From an uncultured Planctomycetales bacterium (GTDB taxonomy: Bacteria > Planctomycetota > Planctomycetia > Pirellulales > Thermoguttaceae): a stretch of DNA of 64,000 nucleotides. Positions 25,013-34,419 of this stretch are shown piece by piece. Position numbers and translations under genes: made by a program. Location: contig CALARR010000393.1 of assembly GCA_937889015.1 (NCBI GenBank), positions 1 to 64,000 on the forward strand, given 5' to 3'. How positions within the stretch are numbered: the first letter of the stretch is position 1; each line of letters begins with the position of its first letter. A model generated the notes under the pieces. The model was not told the DNA's origin. It ran no database searches and saw nothing but the letters and a program-made list of their open reading frames with translations.

Positions 25013-28000
25013 TCACGGCTTGCCCAATGCGGCCCGGTGGCTCTGCACTCCCAGATGATCCATGCCGAAGGCGGCGGCTTCGTCGAGATGCCGTCGAGCC
25101 TCGTCCGGACGACCTTGTCCCAGCAGCCCCAACGCGACGCGGAAATGGGCATCGCCTTTCCAGACCGCCTCGGGCGGTTCGGTGCCAAAAATGCCGAAGA
25201 AGTCCGGCGGCCAGCCGTTGCGCAGGTAGTCCTCGCCCGAGCGGACCAGCTTGGCGAACTGCTCATCGGCCGGCGATGTCTGCCCCAGCTTGCGGAAGGC
25301 CTGGCCCCGATAGTACCATGCCTCGGGCCAGCCGCTTTCCGACCGGGCGGCCTTCTGCCACTCTTGCTTGGCATCGCTCGGCCGGGCCAAGGCCTCATAC
25401 GCCGCACCCGTAAGATAGTGAATCTTCGCCGCGCGATCGCCGCCATTCAGCGGACGGCCGGTCTCAAAGTTCTCCGGGTACTGCTGGGCAGCCAGGAAGT
25501 CCTGCAGCGCCTCGGCATGCCGACCGGCCGCCAGATGCTGTTGACCGCGGAGCAGGAGCGCGTCGACGTACATGGTCTGGGGACCATTTTCCCCTTCCCA
25601 TCTGCGGAAATGATGCTTACTGAGTAGCGACAAGGCTCGTTCGTAGTGGCCCAGCAGGGAGCACAGGCTGACGTGCCGCAAGAGCGTGTCGTCCCGCGCG
25701 GCCACGGCGGCAGCGTGTTTGTCGAGCATGGCCAGTCGCTGCTCGCGCGGAACCTTGGCCCATTCGGCGATCCGGTCCCATTCGCAGAAGACCAGCGAAT
25801 CGTTGGGATCACAGGCGATGGCCTCGGTCAGGCTGGCGGTGCCCTTGGCGTAGTCGCCTTGCACATAGGCGTAGGCTAACCCCAGATTGCGGTGCACCGT
25901 GGCAAAGCCGGGCTGCAGTTCGCGCGATCGTTCCCAAGCTCCAATCGCACGCCGCGGCTGGATGTCGTACAGCAGGTTTCCCAGATAGTACAACGCCCTG
26001 GCGTCGCGCGGATTGGCGTCGATCGCGCGCTGGAGCACTTCGATCGACTCCAGGCGGAACGGGAAGCAGTAGTCCGTGGGCATCTTGGCCGCCAGTTCCC
26101 GGTATCGTGCGGCCTGCTGCGCGTCACCTCTCTGCTCGCAGGCGTGCGCCAGGTCGTAATAGACCATCGGCATCACGCGCGACTTGTCGGCCGTGTGGGC
26201 GACGAATCGCGTCAGGACGTCGATGGCCTCGGTCCATGCGCCGCAAGCCGCATAGTCGGCCGCGACCTCCAGATACGACTCGGTCTGGCCGCGCATCCGC
26301 CCGGCCAGGTCCGTTTGCGTCTTCTTGGCCGCGTCCTTCTGGCCGCACTCGCGCGCGATGAGCAGCGCCTCGTTGCCGCTCCAGAAATCCAGGGGATCGA
26401 GACGTTGGGTTTGCTGCACGGCCGCCAGGGCCTCGTCCGTGTGTCCGAGCTTCCGCAGGGCCAGGGCCTTGAGCGTCCAGGCCTTGATGCTCGTCGCATT
26501 GCCGTTCAGCGAACGGTCGAGGAACCCCAACGCTGCCGAATAGTTGCCTTTGCGGCAGGCGTTTTCGGCCAGGCGCAGATAGGCCGCCGCCGACCACGCG
26601 TTGCCCCAGGTGGCGGGATAGAAGGCCTCGTCCGCCTCGTCGTGACGCCCCTGGCCGTCCAACGCCACGCCCAGATAGTACAGGGCCTCGGTGTCCTTGG
26701 GGGACGTGTAGTGATGCGTCAGACGGACCAACGCTTTGCGCAAAAGCTGATCTGCCTCAGCGTACCGGCCGCGTTTGCAGTACAGGATCGCCAACGCCGT
26801 GTTCGCACGCGTGTCATGGGGATCGCGCCGCAAGGCCTCCTCGTAGTACGGATCGGGGGCGATGGCCGGATTGTGGAACTGCTCCAGACGCAAAGCGATC
26901 AGCGACAACTCCTCCACCGTCTTCACATCCTTCGGGGCCGGTGGGGGAGTGACGGGCGCGGGCATGGGCTCGCCGCGCGGCTTCGCCGGCCGATAGGCGA
27001 TCAGTTCTCGGTCGCCGTGGAAGACCGCGATGCGTAAGTCCTCGGGCTTCGTTCCCTCCTTCAACGGGACTTCGGCCGTAAAGGGCTGTCCGGGATGGAT
27101 TGAGGCCGTCTTCTGGAACAGCGTCTCGCGCGCCGCCTGCAGCACCACGCGTGCCTCGCGTACTTCCGTGGTCGTATTCACGGCCAGGCGCGCCGTGTGG
27201 CCGTCGGCGATGTCCAGGTTCACGGCGGCGTCCAGATTGGCGTTCGTGATCCCGCCCAACTTGCGGATCGGATACCAATACTCGTTTACCACGCGCGTCT
27301 CATTCGGAGCGACCCAACTATAGTCAGGCTGGTTGTCGGAATAGGCGCCGGCCATGAGTTCGATATACGGGCCGTCGGTCTCGGTCAGCACCTTGTCCCA
27401 CACCCGGCCTTCCTCGCCGGCCCCCCAGGTGAAGAACTTCTTGCCTGGCGCCAGGTGGTGATCGGCCACGTGCACCACGCCCGCCTGCTTGCCGTGATCG
27501 TAACCGCCGACGAAGTCATCCCGGTAGTTCCAGGCGAAGATCGAAATCGGCGAGGGGTGGTTCTTCCACCAGCTCAAGTCCACGCCCGTGCGATCCAGCT
27601 TGTGATAGACCTCCTGGCCCAGAGGCCAGTGCAGGAACTCCCGCTTGGCGTGCTGGGCGCCGAACTCCGTGCTGGGCGGGAAGATGACCTGGTAGTCCGG
27701 ACCGCTGTGCACCGCCACGTTGGCAAAGCACAGCATGGAGTGCGCCAGCGGCGTGCGGTTGAAGAGCTTGGTGGTGATCTCCAGGTAGGATCGCCCCGGA
27801 TAGAGCGTCATACCGACCAGCCATTTCATCCGGTGCCGCCGCTCCGTCTCGCCGACCCAGATCGTCTTGCTCCCGTCGGCGTTCTCCACTAAGCGATAGT
27901 CAACCGGCATGAAGGTGGTCACCCGGTGATGGTGCGGAATGTTCCATTCCACGCCGCCGGAGATCCAGGCCCCGGCCATGCCGACCAGGGCGGGCTTGAT

Positions 28001-28384
28001 GACATGCTGCCGGTAGAAGAACTCGTACTGGTTGGTCTTGTCGGTGGCGGCGAAGATCCGCCCCCCCAACTCCGGAAAGACGGTGATCCGCACGAACTCG
28101 TTTTCGAGGATCAGGGCCTGGTAAGGCACTTCTTCGCGCACGTCGGTCAGGCGGTCCAGCATGGCATAGGGGTACACGGCCCCTTTGGCCCCCTGGTACT
28201 TGCGCCCGTGGTAGAAGATCGGATTCGTTTCGGCTGGTCCCAGGCGATAGGTGGGCACGGCCATGGGCTCCTGCCACAGACGCACCGGCTCGGCGCCGGT
28301 CGCCGCGTCGCCAGACAAGGCATATCCCAGACCGCCCAGGGCGGCCACGGCCACGATGCATAGCGGGAAGCGAATCGTGCGCAT
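25013..28384 (-). CDS. Secreted DUF5107 and TPR-repeat protein
   Basis: 1123 aa from the ATG at 28384 (CGGAGAA upstream); residues 1-31 are a signal peptide (LCIVAVAALGGLGYAL). Residues ~40-330 are the DUF5107 domain, a mutarotase-like beta-sandwich: VRITVFPELGGRIFAATDKT, GAWISGGVEWNIPHHHRV and LEITTKLFNRTPLAHSMLCF. A second beta-rich part (~330-470) is followed by about a dozen tetratricopeptide repeats (~500-1100), such as YYLGVALDGQGRHDEADEAF and ALYYLGNLLYDIQPRRAIGA. Such proteins are usually found with secreted glycosidases, but no activity has been shown that I know of. First and largest gene of the six-gene operon; it may bind sugars or scaffold the hydrolases. Confidence 0.85.
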   Translation of the reverse strand: MRTIRFPLCIVAVAALGGLGYALSGDAATGAEPVRLWQEPMAVPTYRLGPAETNPIFYHGRKYQGAKGAVYPYAMLDRLTDVREEVPYQALILENEFVRITVFPELGGRIFAATDKTNQYEFFYRQHVIKPALVGMAGAWISGGVEWNIPHHHRVTTFMPVDYRLVENADGSKTIWVGETERRHRMKWLVGMTLYPGRSYLEITTKLFNRTPLAHSMLCFANVAVHSGPDYQVIFPPSTEFGAQHAKREFLHWPLGQEVYHKLDRTGVDLSWWKNHPSPISIFAWNYRDDFVGGYDHGKQAGVVHVADHHLAPGKKFFTWGAGEEGRVWDKVLTETDGPYIELMAGAYSDNQPDYSWVAPNETRVVNEYWYPIRKLGGITNANLDAAVNLDIADGHTARLAVNTTTEVREARVVLQAARETLFQKTASIHPGQPFTAEVPLKEGTKPEDLRIAVFHGDRELIAYRPAKPRGEPMPAPVTPPPAPKDVKTVEELSLIALRLEQFHNPAIAPDPYYEEALRRDPHDTRANTALAILYCKRGRYAEADQLLRKALVRLTHHYTSPKDTEALYYLGVALDGQGRHDEADEAFYPATWGNAWSAAAYLRLAENACRKGNYSAALGFLDRSLNGNATSIKAWTLKALALRKLGHTDEALAAVQQTQRLDPLDFWSGNEALLIARECGQKDAAKKTQTDLAGRMRGQTESYLEVAADYAACGAWTEAIDVLTRFVAHTADKSRVMPMVYYDLAHACEQRGDAQQAARYRELAAKMPTDYCFPFRLESIEVLQRAIDANPRDARALYYLGNLLYDIQPRRAIGAWERSRELQPGFATVHRNLGLAYAYVQGDYAKGTASLTEAIACDPNDSLVFCEWDRIAEWAKVPREQRLAMLDKHAAAVAARDDTLLRHVSLCSLLGHYERALSLLSKHHFRRWEGENGPQTMYVDALLLRGQQHLAAGRHAEALQDFLAAQQYPENFETGRPLNGGDRAAKIHYLTGAAYEALARPSDAKQEWQKAARSESGWPEAWYYRGQAFRKLGQTSPADEQFAKLVRSGEDYLRNGWPPDFFGIFGTEPPEAVWKGDAHFRVALGLLGQGRPDEARRHLDEAAAFGMDHLGVQSHRAALGKP

Positions 28385-28472
28385 ACGGTTCTCCGTGAGT
28401 CGAGCGTCGCAGGGCCTCGTAGGCGATTGTCGCGCTGCGCCCCGCCGTCGACAAGGATGTTTTCGATCAAAC

Positions 28473-28500
28473 TTTGTAGAAATGCGAGCAGCGCGGGCAA
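28473..28500 (-). promoter_or_regulatory. Candidate sigma-70 promoter of the glycan operon
   Basis: On the minus strand TTGCCC (-35) and TACAAA (-10) are spaced 16 nt, ending about 90 nt before the ATG of the DUF5107-TPR gene, the first gene of the operon. The match is moderate and planctomycete promoters are poorly defined. Confidence 0.3.
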
Positions 28501-28560
28501 CGCTGCGCAAAGGACAGCACGTTTATTGATGTTCAGAAAAGGAATGCAGCGCTGTACAGG

Positions 28561-28628
28561 CGTTTCTCCGTTGAAACCGGGCTCCCGCTGGTCGCCCTGG
28601 TTGCATTGCTTATCTGAGGGACAATAGT
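28561..28628 (-). repeat. Dispersed repeat with gggcgacca core, inverted copy
   Basis: Its reverse complement matches the unit at 10139-10206, sharing tgtccctcagataagcaatg and the gggcgaccagcgggagcccg core. The 28385-28799 gap otherwise holds only the candidate promoter and no supported gene. Confidence 0.65.
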
Positions 28629-28799
28629 GGCCGTACCCAGAGGGCCGCCGAACTCCAGACTGCGGTGGCTGAGGCACGCGTGTGAGATCTTCGGCCGTTT
28701 GGAGACCGTGGCCGAAGGATCCGCGTCCTGCCAGGAGAAGCGGAGACCGGACCGGGACCGACGCCAGGACACGAGAAAAGACGCGCTGCCCGGTTGTCC

Positions 28800-30110
28800 C
28801 TACAGATGCACGCGGCCCGTGAATCGGCAGCCGACCAATTGCATCACATGGCCGTCGATCACCTCTTCCACGATCCGCACCACGCGCGCCGTGAAATAGG
28901 TCAGGCTGGGCGTTTTGCCCAGGGCCACCAGCAACGTGTCGAAGTCAGGCTTGCTGTTCAGATAGAACGAGATCCCGCCCGCCGATATATCGTGACACGG
29001 GACCTCAAAGAACTTGTTTCGCGAGGGAATGACGCCCGTATACATGGGCGCAATCAACTGCCGATAGGTGAATGTCCGTCGTGGGCTGGACCGTAGCTCG
29101 GGGCCCTTGGTCGGGCTTTGCACGGAGAACGGAAGCATGTCGTTGGTCGCGTTCATGGTGCCACTGAGCACGACCGCTTGCAGCGTTCCGTTGGGCCGGC
29201 TCACGGCGCGCAGATTCCAGTGCAGTTGCAGTTTTTGGTTCTCCTTGGTCAGGAGATGGGCCTGCAATTGGGCTGGGTGCTGGGCCTGAAGTTCGCGCAG
29301 GGCGGACTGGAAAGCCTCCATGTCTTCGGCCGGCACAAGGGTGCCCCAAAACGACCGTTTGCGCAGTTCTTCGACTGCAAAACCGGTCGTCTGCTCGGCG
29401 ACCGTGTTCAAGTTCTGAATGCGCCCCTGATCGTCCAGGACAATGACGACGGTCTGCACGGTCTCCATGACGGCGCTGGCCGCCATGCGTTCGCAGCGCA
29501 ACTGCTCCTCGGCGCGCATGCGGCCGATGGAAGCCGTCAGCAGGTGGGCGATGGTCTCGGCGAAGCGGATATCCGGTTGGGTGAAGATCCGCCTCTCCGT
29601 GCAGTAGACCTCGATCGTGCCGTAGGCCGTCTGATCGACCGGCAGTGGCACCGAGAGGCCGCTGACGACACCCTTCTCGCGAAGGAACAGATCGGTGAAT
29701 CGCCGCTCGGAACTCACGCAGTCGCTGGTGACCGGTGTAGCCGTGTGCAACACGTACCCGGCCATCGAACGCGTGGGGTCCAACGGCAGTTCTCGAGATC
29801 CGCATGACAAGGGCCGCCTGTTTTCGTCGAGGGCAAAGGCACGCAGGATCAACCCGCCGTCAGCAACAACCTCGCTATGGCCTCCCAGGTTTGTGTCCAG
29901 GATCTCCACCAGCAGCGATACGGCGTCCTGGACAAGCACGGAACTGGGCGGGCGGGCGTTCGTTCTACGGCCGAAAGCCAGCAGCGCGGCATGTTGTCGA
30001 GCGCGAGGGTCGAGGTCCTGTGCCTCTCCGGTTTGGGCGACGAGGCCGTGCAACTCTTCACTGAGCAAGTCGGCGATCCGAAGTTCAGCGCTCACGGCAA
30101 CGTCGGCCAT
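28800..30110 (-). CDS. GAF-PAS-PilZ sensor protein
   Basis: 436 aa, no membrane segment. Residues ~55-200 form a GAF-like domain (SMAGYVLHTATPVTSDCV, GLSVPLPVDQTAYGTIEVYC). Residues ~215-330 form a PAS domain (METVQTVVIVLDDQGRIQNL, GFAVEELRKRSFWGTLVP). Residues ~345-436 form a PilZ domain with the c-di-GMP motif pieces RRTFTYR and DISAGGISFYL, ending in LVGCRFTG. It has no kinase or GGDEF output, so it likely couples a cytoplasmic signal to c-di-GMP binding and acts through a partner. It is monocistronic and divergent from the M16 protease gene. Confidence 0.82.
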   Translation of the reverse strand: MADVAVSAELRIADLLSEELHGLVAQTGEAQDLDPRARQHAALLAFGRRTNARPPSSVLVQDAVSLLVEILDTNLGGHSEVVADGGLILRAFALDENRRPLSCGSRELPLDPTRSMAGYVLHTATPVTSDCVSSERRFTDLFLREKGVVSGLSVPLPVDQTAYGTIEVYCTERRIFTQPDIRFAETIAHLLTASIGRMRAEEQLRCERMAASAVMETVQTVVIVLDDQGRIQNLNTVAEQTTGFAVEELRKRSFWGTLVPAEDMEAFQSALRELQAQHPAQLQAHLLTKENQKLQLHWNLRAVSRPNGTLQAVVLSGTMNATNDMLPFSVQSPTKGPELRSSPRRTFTYRQLIAPMYTGVIPSRNKFFEVPCHDISAGGISFYLNSKPDFDTLLVALGKTPSLTYFTARVVRIVEEVIDGHVMQLVGCRFTGRVHL

Positions 30111-30205
30111 TCGTGCACGGCCGCCCCGTAGACTTCGCTCACGATCGAACGATCGCCGTGCACGGGATGAGAATTCCCCCGCGGACGGCCTGCTAGAGGT
30201 CTCTA

Positions 30206-30286
30206 AGGGCCGGTCCCAAAACCTGTCGGCAGCTCAGTCCTGCTGGGCCGCCCGGCCTGGCTGGGGCGGTTATGGGATAGGTCCTA
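30206..30286. repeat. 80-bp dispersed imperfect palindrome, copy 2
   Basis: Homologue of 6059-6138: begins agggccggtcccaaaacctg and ends gttatgggataggtccta. It sits in the divergent gap between the GAF-PAS-PilZ and M16 genes (30111-30452), which otherwise holds a short acacc/gggtgt dyad near 30338-30355 and no gene. Confidence 0.7.
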
Positions 30287-30452
30287 AGGAAGTATGGCTT
30301 ATGTCCGCCATTGGAAGTTCCTTTTTCCAGTTCCTAACACCAAATTGGGGTGTGTACATTTCGGCCAGGCCCTTATTATTGGAGTGCTTGGCGTTCGCGG
30401 CCCCGGAAAGAGGGGGGCGATGTCCGCAACAAATCTACGCTCGGAGGAATCA

Positions 30453-33161
30453 ATGCGAGTTCGGCCCTGCCTTGTTGTTGTCACGACGATCCTGGGGGTG
30501 GCGGTATCCGTCTCGTCTTGGGGCTTGGGGGACCTGGCCGCGGCCGAGTCTCCGTCGGTCCAGCCGGGAGCCTCTGCAGAGGGAGAACAGTCACTCCCGC
30601 TGCAATTCACCGACATCCAACGCCTCCCCAACGCCGTCAGTCTGGCCAAGCTTTCCAACGGCCTGACGGTCATCGTCCAGGAAAACCACGTCGCCCCGGT
30701 GGCCACGGTTCGTTGCTTCGTGCGCAACACGGGCAGTGCCTATGAAGGCAAATGGGTGGGAGCGGGCTTGAGTCACGTCCTGGAACACGTGGTGGCTGGC
30801 GGCAGCACCACACATCGCGACGAGAAGGAAATCGAGCAAATCATCGATACTTTTGGCGGCGCGACCAACGCCTTCACCTCCACGGACATGACCGTGTACT
30901 TCATCGATTCGCCGGCCCAGAATGCCATGACCGCGCTGGGACTGCTGGCCGATCAGATGCAGAGCTGCAAGTTCGATCCAGCGGAATTCGAACGCGAGCT
31001 GAAGGTGGTGCGCCGCGAACTGGCCGACGGCGAGGTCGATCGCCAGCGCGTCTTGCATCGCATGCTCAACCAGACGCTCTACACCCTGCACCCCGCTCGG
31101 CATCCGGTGATCGGCTATCTCGACGTGCTCAACCGGACCACCAACCAGACGATCATCGATTTCTACCGCGACCGCTACATCCCCAACAATCAGGTGGTTG
31201 TGGTGGTGGGCGACGTCGACACGCATCAGGTGTTCGATGAAGTCGCCAAGCTCTGGTCGAGCACGCGGCGGAATTACGAAACCCAGGTCGCCTTTCCCGA
31301 AGAGCCCGAGCAACTGACACCGCGCGAGGCGACGCGCGAGATGGACGGCTCGACCTACGACATGGCCTTTGCCTGGCCGACGGTGACCCTCTCGCACCCG
31401 GATCTCTACGCCTTGGATTTGGCCGCCTACATCCTGGCCGAAGGCGAGAGCTCGCGCCTGGTGCAGTCGCTGAAGTACGAACGTCCCTTGGTCTTGGGCA
31501 TTCAATCGGCCAGCTACACGCCGGAGTTCGTGCGCGGCTGGTTCGGTGTTCTGGCCGCCAGCACCCCCGAGCATTGGAAGGAAGCGGCCGAGGCCATTCA
31601 GCAAGGGGTTTACCGTCTGCGTGAGGAGTTGGTCAACGAAGCCGAGTTGGCCAAGGCCAAGAAACAGAAGTCTGCCGAGTTGGTTTTCCAGTCCCAGACC
31701 GTGCAGCAGTCGGCCGACCAGTTGGGACGCAATTACCTCAGCGCGCGCGATCCGCTCTTCGACCAGCGTTATGTGGCCGGGATTCAGCAGGTCACCGCCG
31801 AGCAGATCCGCGACGTGGCGCGCCGCTATTTCACGCCCGACCGGTTGAATCGCGTGGTGATCGCGCCGCCGGGCGGGGCCCCGCAGCGGGCCGAAGAGAA
31901 GGCCGCCGCAGCTGAGACGCCCGTCCGTCTGGAACGTCTCCCCAACGGCCTGCGCGTGCTGGTCAAGCGGCATGCCCAGTTGCCGATGGTCAACATACAG
32001 GCCTTTGTGCTGGGTGGATCGCTGGTTGACACGCCGGCCACCGCCGGACGCTCTTCCTTGGTCGCAGCCATGCTCGACAAGGGCGCCGGCTCCCATTCCG
32101 CGCGCGACATCGCCGACTACTTCGACGGTGTCGGAGGCCAGTTTGCCGTCAGTGCCGGGCGCAACACGATCTATGCCAGCGCCAGTGTGTTGCGCGAGGA
32201 CTTCCCTCAGGCCTTGCAGGTCTTCGCCGAGTGCTTTACCCGTCCGACCTTTCCGGAGGAGGAGTTTGCCAAGGTGCAGAAGTTGGCCCTGGGGGCGATC
32301 GCGCGTCGCGCCGACAGCCCGCACGCCGAAGTGATGGAACTCTTCGCCGACGCGTTGCCCGCGGGCACTCCCTATCACCTGGTCGAAGGAGGGAAGAAGG
32401 AGACGGTTTCCAAGCTGACCGTGGCCGATGTGCGCCGCTATCATCAGCAGTACTTCGTGCCCGCGAACATGGTTGTCACCGTGTTTGGCGATGTGGATCC
32501 GGATGCGGCCTTGCGCCTGGTCGCCCAGCGTTTCGGCTCCCTCAAGCCGAACGCGGAAACGCCGGCGGTCGGCTTCGACCGCGACAACCACCTGGATCAA
32601 GACGTGGTTCGCCACAAGCAGATTGGCAAGCAGACGGCCATGGTCATGCTCGGCTATCCGGCTGTCAGCATTCGCGATCCGAAGGAATATGCCGCACTGA
32701 CGCTCTTGGACGCGATCAGCTCGGGTTACAGCTATCCGGGCGGTTGGCTGCACAATGAGTTGCGCGGTGAGGGCCTGGTGTACTTCGTACACGCCTCGAT
32801 CTTGACGGGGCCCGCCCCCGGCTATTTCATGGTGTTGGCCCAGACGCGACCGGACAAGATCGACGAGGTGCTCCAACGGATTCAGCGGAACCTGGATCGA
32901 GCCAAGGCGGGCCAGATCACGCCCGAGGAGTTTCAGGTCGCCCGGCAGATGATCGTGGCCTTGCACGCCCAGGAAAACACGACCGTCGGCCAACAGGCGC
33001 GGCAGGCCGCACTGGATGAGTTGTACGGTCTGGGCTACGACTACGACAAGCATTTCGACCAGCGGATTCAGGCGGTGACGCTGGAGGAAGTGGTGGGTGT
33101 AGCGAAAAGGGTCCTCAATCAGCGCCGAGTCCAGGTGACTACGTCACCCGAGGCGCGGTGA
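30453..33161 (+). CDS. Secreted M16 zinc metallopeptidase, two-domain
   Basis: 902 aa from the ATG at 30453, chosen because CGGAGGAATCA precedes it and a signal peptide follows (LVVVTTILGVAVSVSSWGLG). The N-terminal M16 half (~55-490) has the inverted zinc motif HVLEH (His108, Glu111, His112) and the distal ligand Glu189 in RREL. The C-terminal half (~490-902) repeats the fold from RLERLPNGLRVLVKRHAQ but lacks HxxEH, the usual inactive partner half. The late Arg-Tyr pair of the family is likely the LDAISSGYSYPGGW region. It should degrade peptides in the periplasm. It stands alone, 175 nt before the UroD-like gene. Confidence 0.92.
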   Translation: MRVRPCLVVVTTILGVAVSVSSWGLGDLAAAESPSVQPGASAEGEQSLPLQFTDIQRLPNAVSLAKLSNGLTVIVQENHVAPVATVRCFVRNTGSAYEGKWVGAGLSHVLEHVVAGGSTTHRDEKEIEQIIDTFGGATNAFTSTDMTVYFIDSPAQNAMTALGLLADQMQSCKFDPAEFERELKVVRRELADGEVDRQRVLHRMLNQTLYTLHPARHPVIGYLDVLNRTTNQTIIDFYRDRYIPNNQVVVVVGDVDTHQVFDEVAKLWSSTRRNYETQVAFPEEPEQLTPREATREMDGSTYDMAFAWPTVTLSHPDLYALDLAAYILAEGESSRLVQSLKYERPLVLGIQSASYTPEFVRGWFGVLAASTPEHWKEAAEAIQQGVYRLREELVNEAELAKAKKQKSAELVFQSQTVQQSADQLGRNYLSARDPLFDQRYVAGIQQVTAEQIRDVARRYFTPDRLNRVVIAPPGGAPQRAEEKAAAAETPVRLERLPNGLRVLVKRHAQLPMVNIQAFVLGGSLVDTPATAGRSSLVAAMLDKGAGSHSARDIADYFDGVGGQFAVSAGRNTIYASASVLREDFPQALQVFAECFTRPTFPEEEFAKVQKLALGAIARRADSPHAEVMELFADALPAGTPYHLVEGGKKETVSKLTVADVRRYHQQYFVPANMVVTVFGDVDPDAALRLVAQRFGSLKPNAETPAVGFDRDNHLDQDVVRHKQIGKQTAMVMLGYPAVSIRDPKEYAALTLLDAISSGYSYPGGWLHNELRGEGLVYFVHASILTGPAPGYFMVLAQTRPDKIDEVLQRIQRNLDRAKAGQITPEEFQVARQMIVALHAQENTTVGQQARQAALDELYGLGYDYDKHFDQRIQAVTLEEVVGVAKRVLNQRRVQVTTSPEAR

Positions 33162-33336
33162 AGCGGAATCCCGCGGGACGAGGCGATTCCGGTCTCGCGA
33201 TCCTGACGATCTTGCTCCAACAAATCGGCGACGCCTCTGGGCCGACAATCGGCCGTTGTCGGCTTGCGGGTTGAAATTGGAGCCGGCGCGGTATAATGGC
33301 CGGCAAGGAAGCTCCGCGTCCGTGGGAGGAACAGCG

Positions 33337-34419
33337 ATGAGCCTGCGCCCGATCGACAACTTGCGGCTCTTGCTGGATGGCCAGTCGCCGCACTGGATTC
33401 CTTTCAGCCTGGACGTGGGGGCCATGACCGGCTTCAGTGAGCCGATCGAGCGGACGTTCCGCGAACAGACCGGTAGCCAGGACCACGCCGCCTACTTTCA
33501 CACCGACGTGCGCTGTTTCTCGCTCAGCGGACGGTTCGGCGGCGATCAACCGGCTGTCCTGCACGGAGACCTGCCTCCGCAGACGACATTCGACGAATGG
33601 GGGATCGGGCATTGCGCCAGCGCCACCGAGGGCGCCCTGGACAAGATGTATCCGCCCTTGGCCCGGGCGGAGAGTGTGAATCAGGTGGAGGCCTTGCCTT
33701 CCCCAGTGGTCGTGGCCGATGTCGACTCGTCGCCCATTGCGCGCTGGCACCAGGCCGGCTACCCGGTCTTCGGCTATGCCGGGAGTCTCTACGAGTGGTC
33801 GTGGTGGCTGCGGGGCATGGAGCGTTTCATGGTGGATCTGGTGGCGGCGCCTCACATGGCGCAGGCCGTGGTTTGCAAGGTCGAGCAGTACACCACGCGT
33901 CTGGCGCTTTGCAGCGCAGAGCTGGGCGTGGACGTGCTGTGTTTCTACGACGATGCCGGCATGCAACGGGGCATGCAAGTCTCGCCCAGCCTATGGCGCA
34001 AGTTCATCAAGCCCGCCTGGGGCCGCGTGCTGACGACCGTGCGGAGCCGTTTTCCGCACGTGCGGTTCTTTCTGCACAGTTGCGGCAAGATCGACTCCAT
34101 CGTGCCGGACATCGTGGAGCTTGGCTTCCACCTGCTGCATCCGTTGCAGCCGGAGTGCATGGATTTCGCCGGGGTCTACCAGCAGTTCGGCGCGCAGATC
34201 GCCCTGGCGGCCACGCTTTCGGCGCAACACACGCTTCCTTTTGGCTCGCCGGATGACGTGCGGCACGAGATTCGCCGCCTGGCGACCGTTGCCGCCGATC
34301 AACGCTGCATGCTCATGCCGTCCAATGTCATCCAGCCGGAGACGCCCTGGGAGAACGTGCTGGCCTTCGCCGATGGGGCCCTGGCCCTGCGACCGGCCGC
34401 TACCCGTAGTACCCGCTGA
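33337..34419 (+). CDS. Uroporphyrinogen decarboxylase (UroD) family protein
   Basis: 360 aa from the ATG at 33337, with GGGAGGAACA upstream. UroD/MtaA-type barrel: LRPIDNLRLLLDGQSPHWIP, DWGIGH-like region TFDEWGIGH, LGVDVLCFYDDAGMQRG, FFLHSCGKIDSIVPDIVELG and LHPLQPECMD. The HSCGK motif resembles zinc-thiolate methyltransferases (MtaA, CmuA) more than HemE. It is more likely a corrinoid-linked methyl- or demethylase-type protein than a haem enzyme, but no corrinoid protein is adjacent. It converges on pstB with a 20-nt overlap of the 3' ends. Confidence 0.82.
   Translation: MSLRPIDNLRLLLDGQSPHWIPFSLDVGAMTGFSEPIERTFREQTGSQDHAAYFHTDVRCFSLSGRFGGDQPAVLHGDLPPQTTFDEWGIGHCASATEGALDKMYPPLARAESVNQVEALPSPVVVADVDSSPIARWHQAGYPVFGYAGSLYEWSWWLRGMERFMVDLVAAPHMAQAVVCKVEQYTTRLALCSAELGVDVLCFYDDAGMQRGMQVSPSLWRKFIKPAWGRVLTTVRSRFPHVRFFLHSCGKIDSIVPDIVELGFHLLHPLQPECMDFAGVYQQFGAQIALAATLSAQHTLPFGSPDDVRHEIRRLATVAADQRCMLMPSNVIQPETPWENVLAFADGALALRPAATRSTR

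Noticed and set aside
24952..25446. Longer 676-aa version of the GH39-like protein
   Set aside because: The added N-terminus overlaps the DUF5107-TPR gene and has no homology, while the ATG at 24951 has a good ribosome-binding site and a signal sequence.
33337..34419. HemE (haem-pathway uroporphyrinogen decarboxylase)
   Set aside because: The barrel carries the HSCG thiolate-zinc-like motif and lacks the HemE N-terminal arginine-rich signature, so only the wider UroD family is called.
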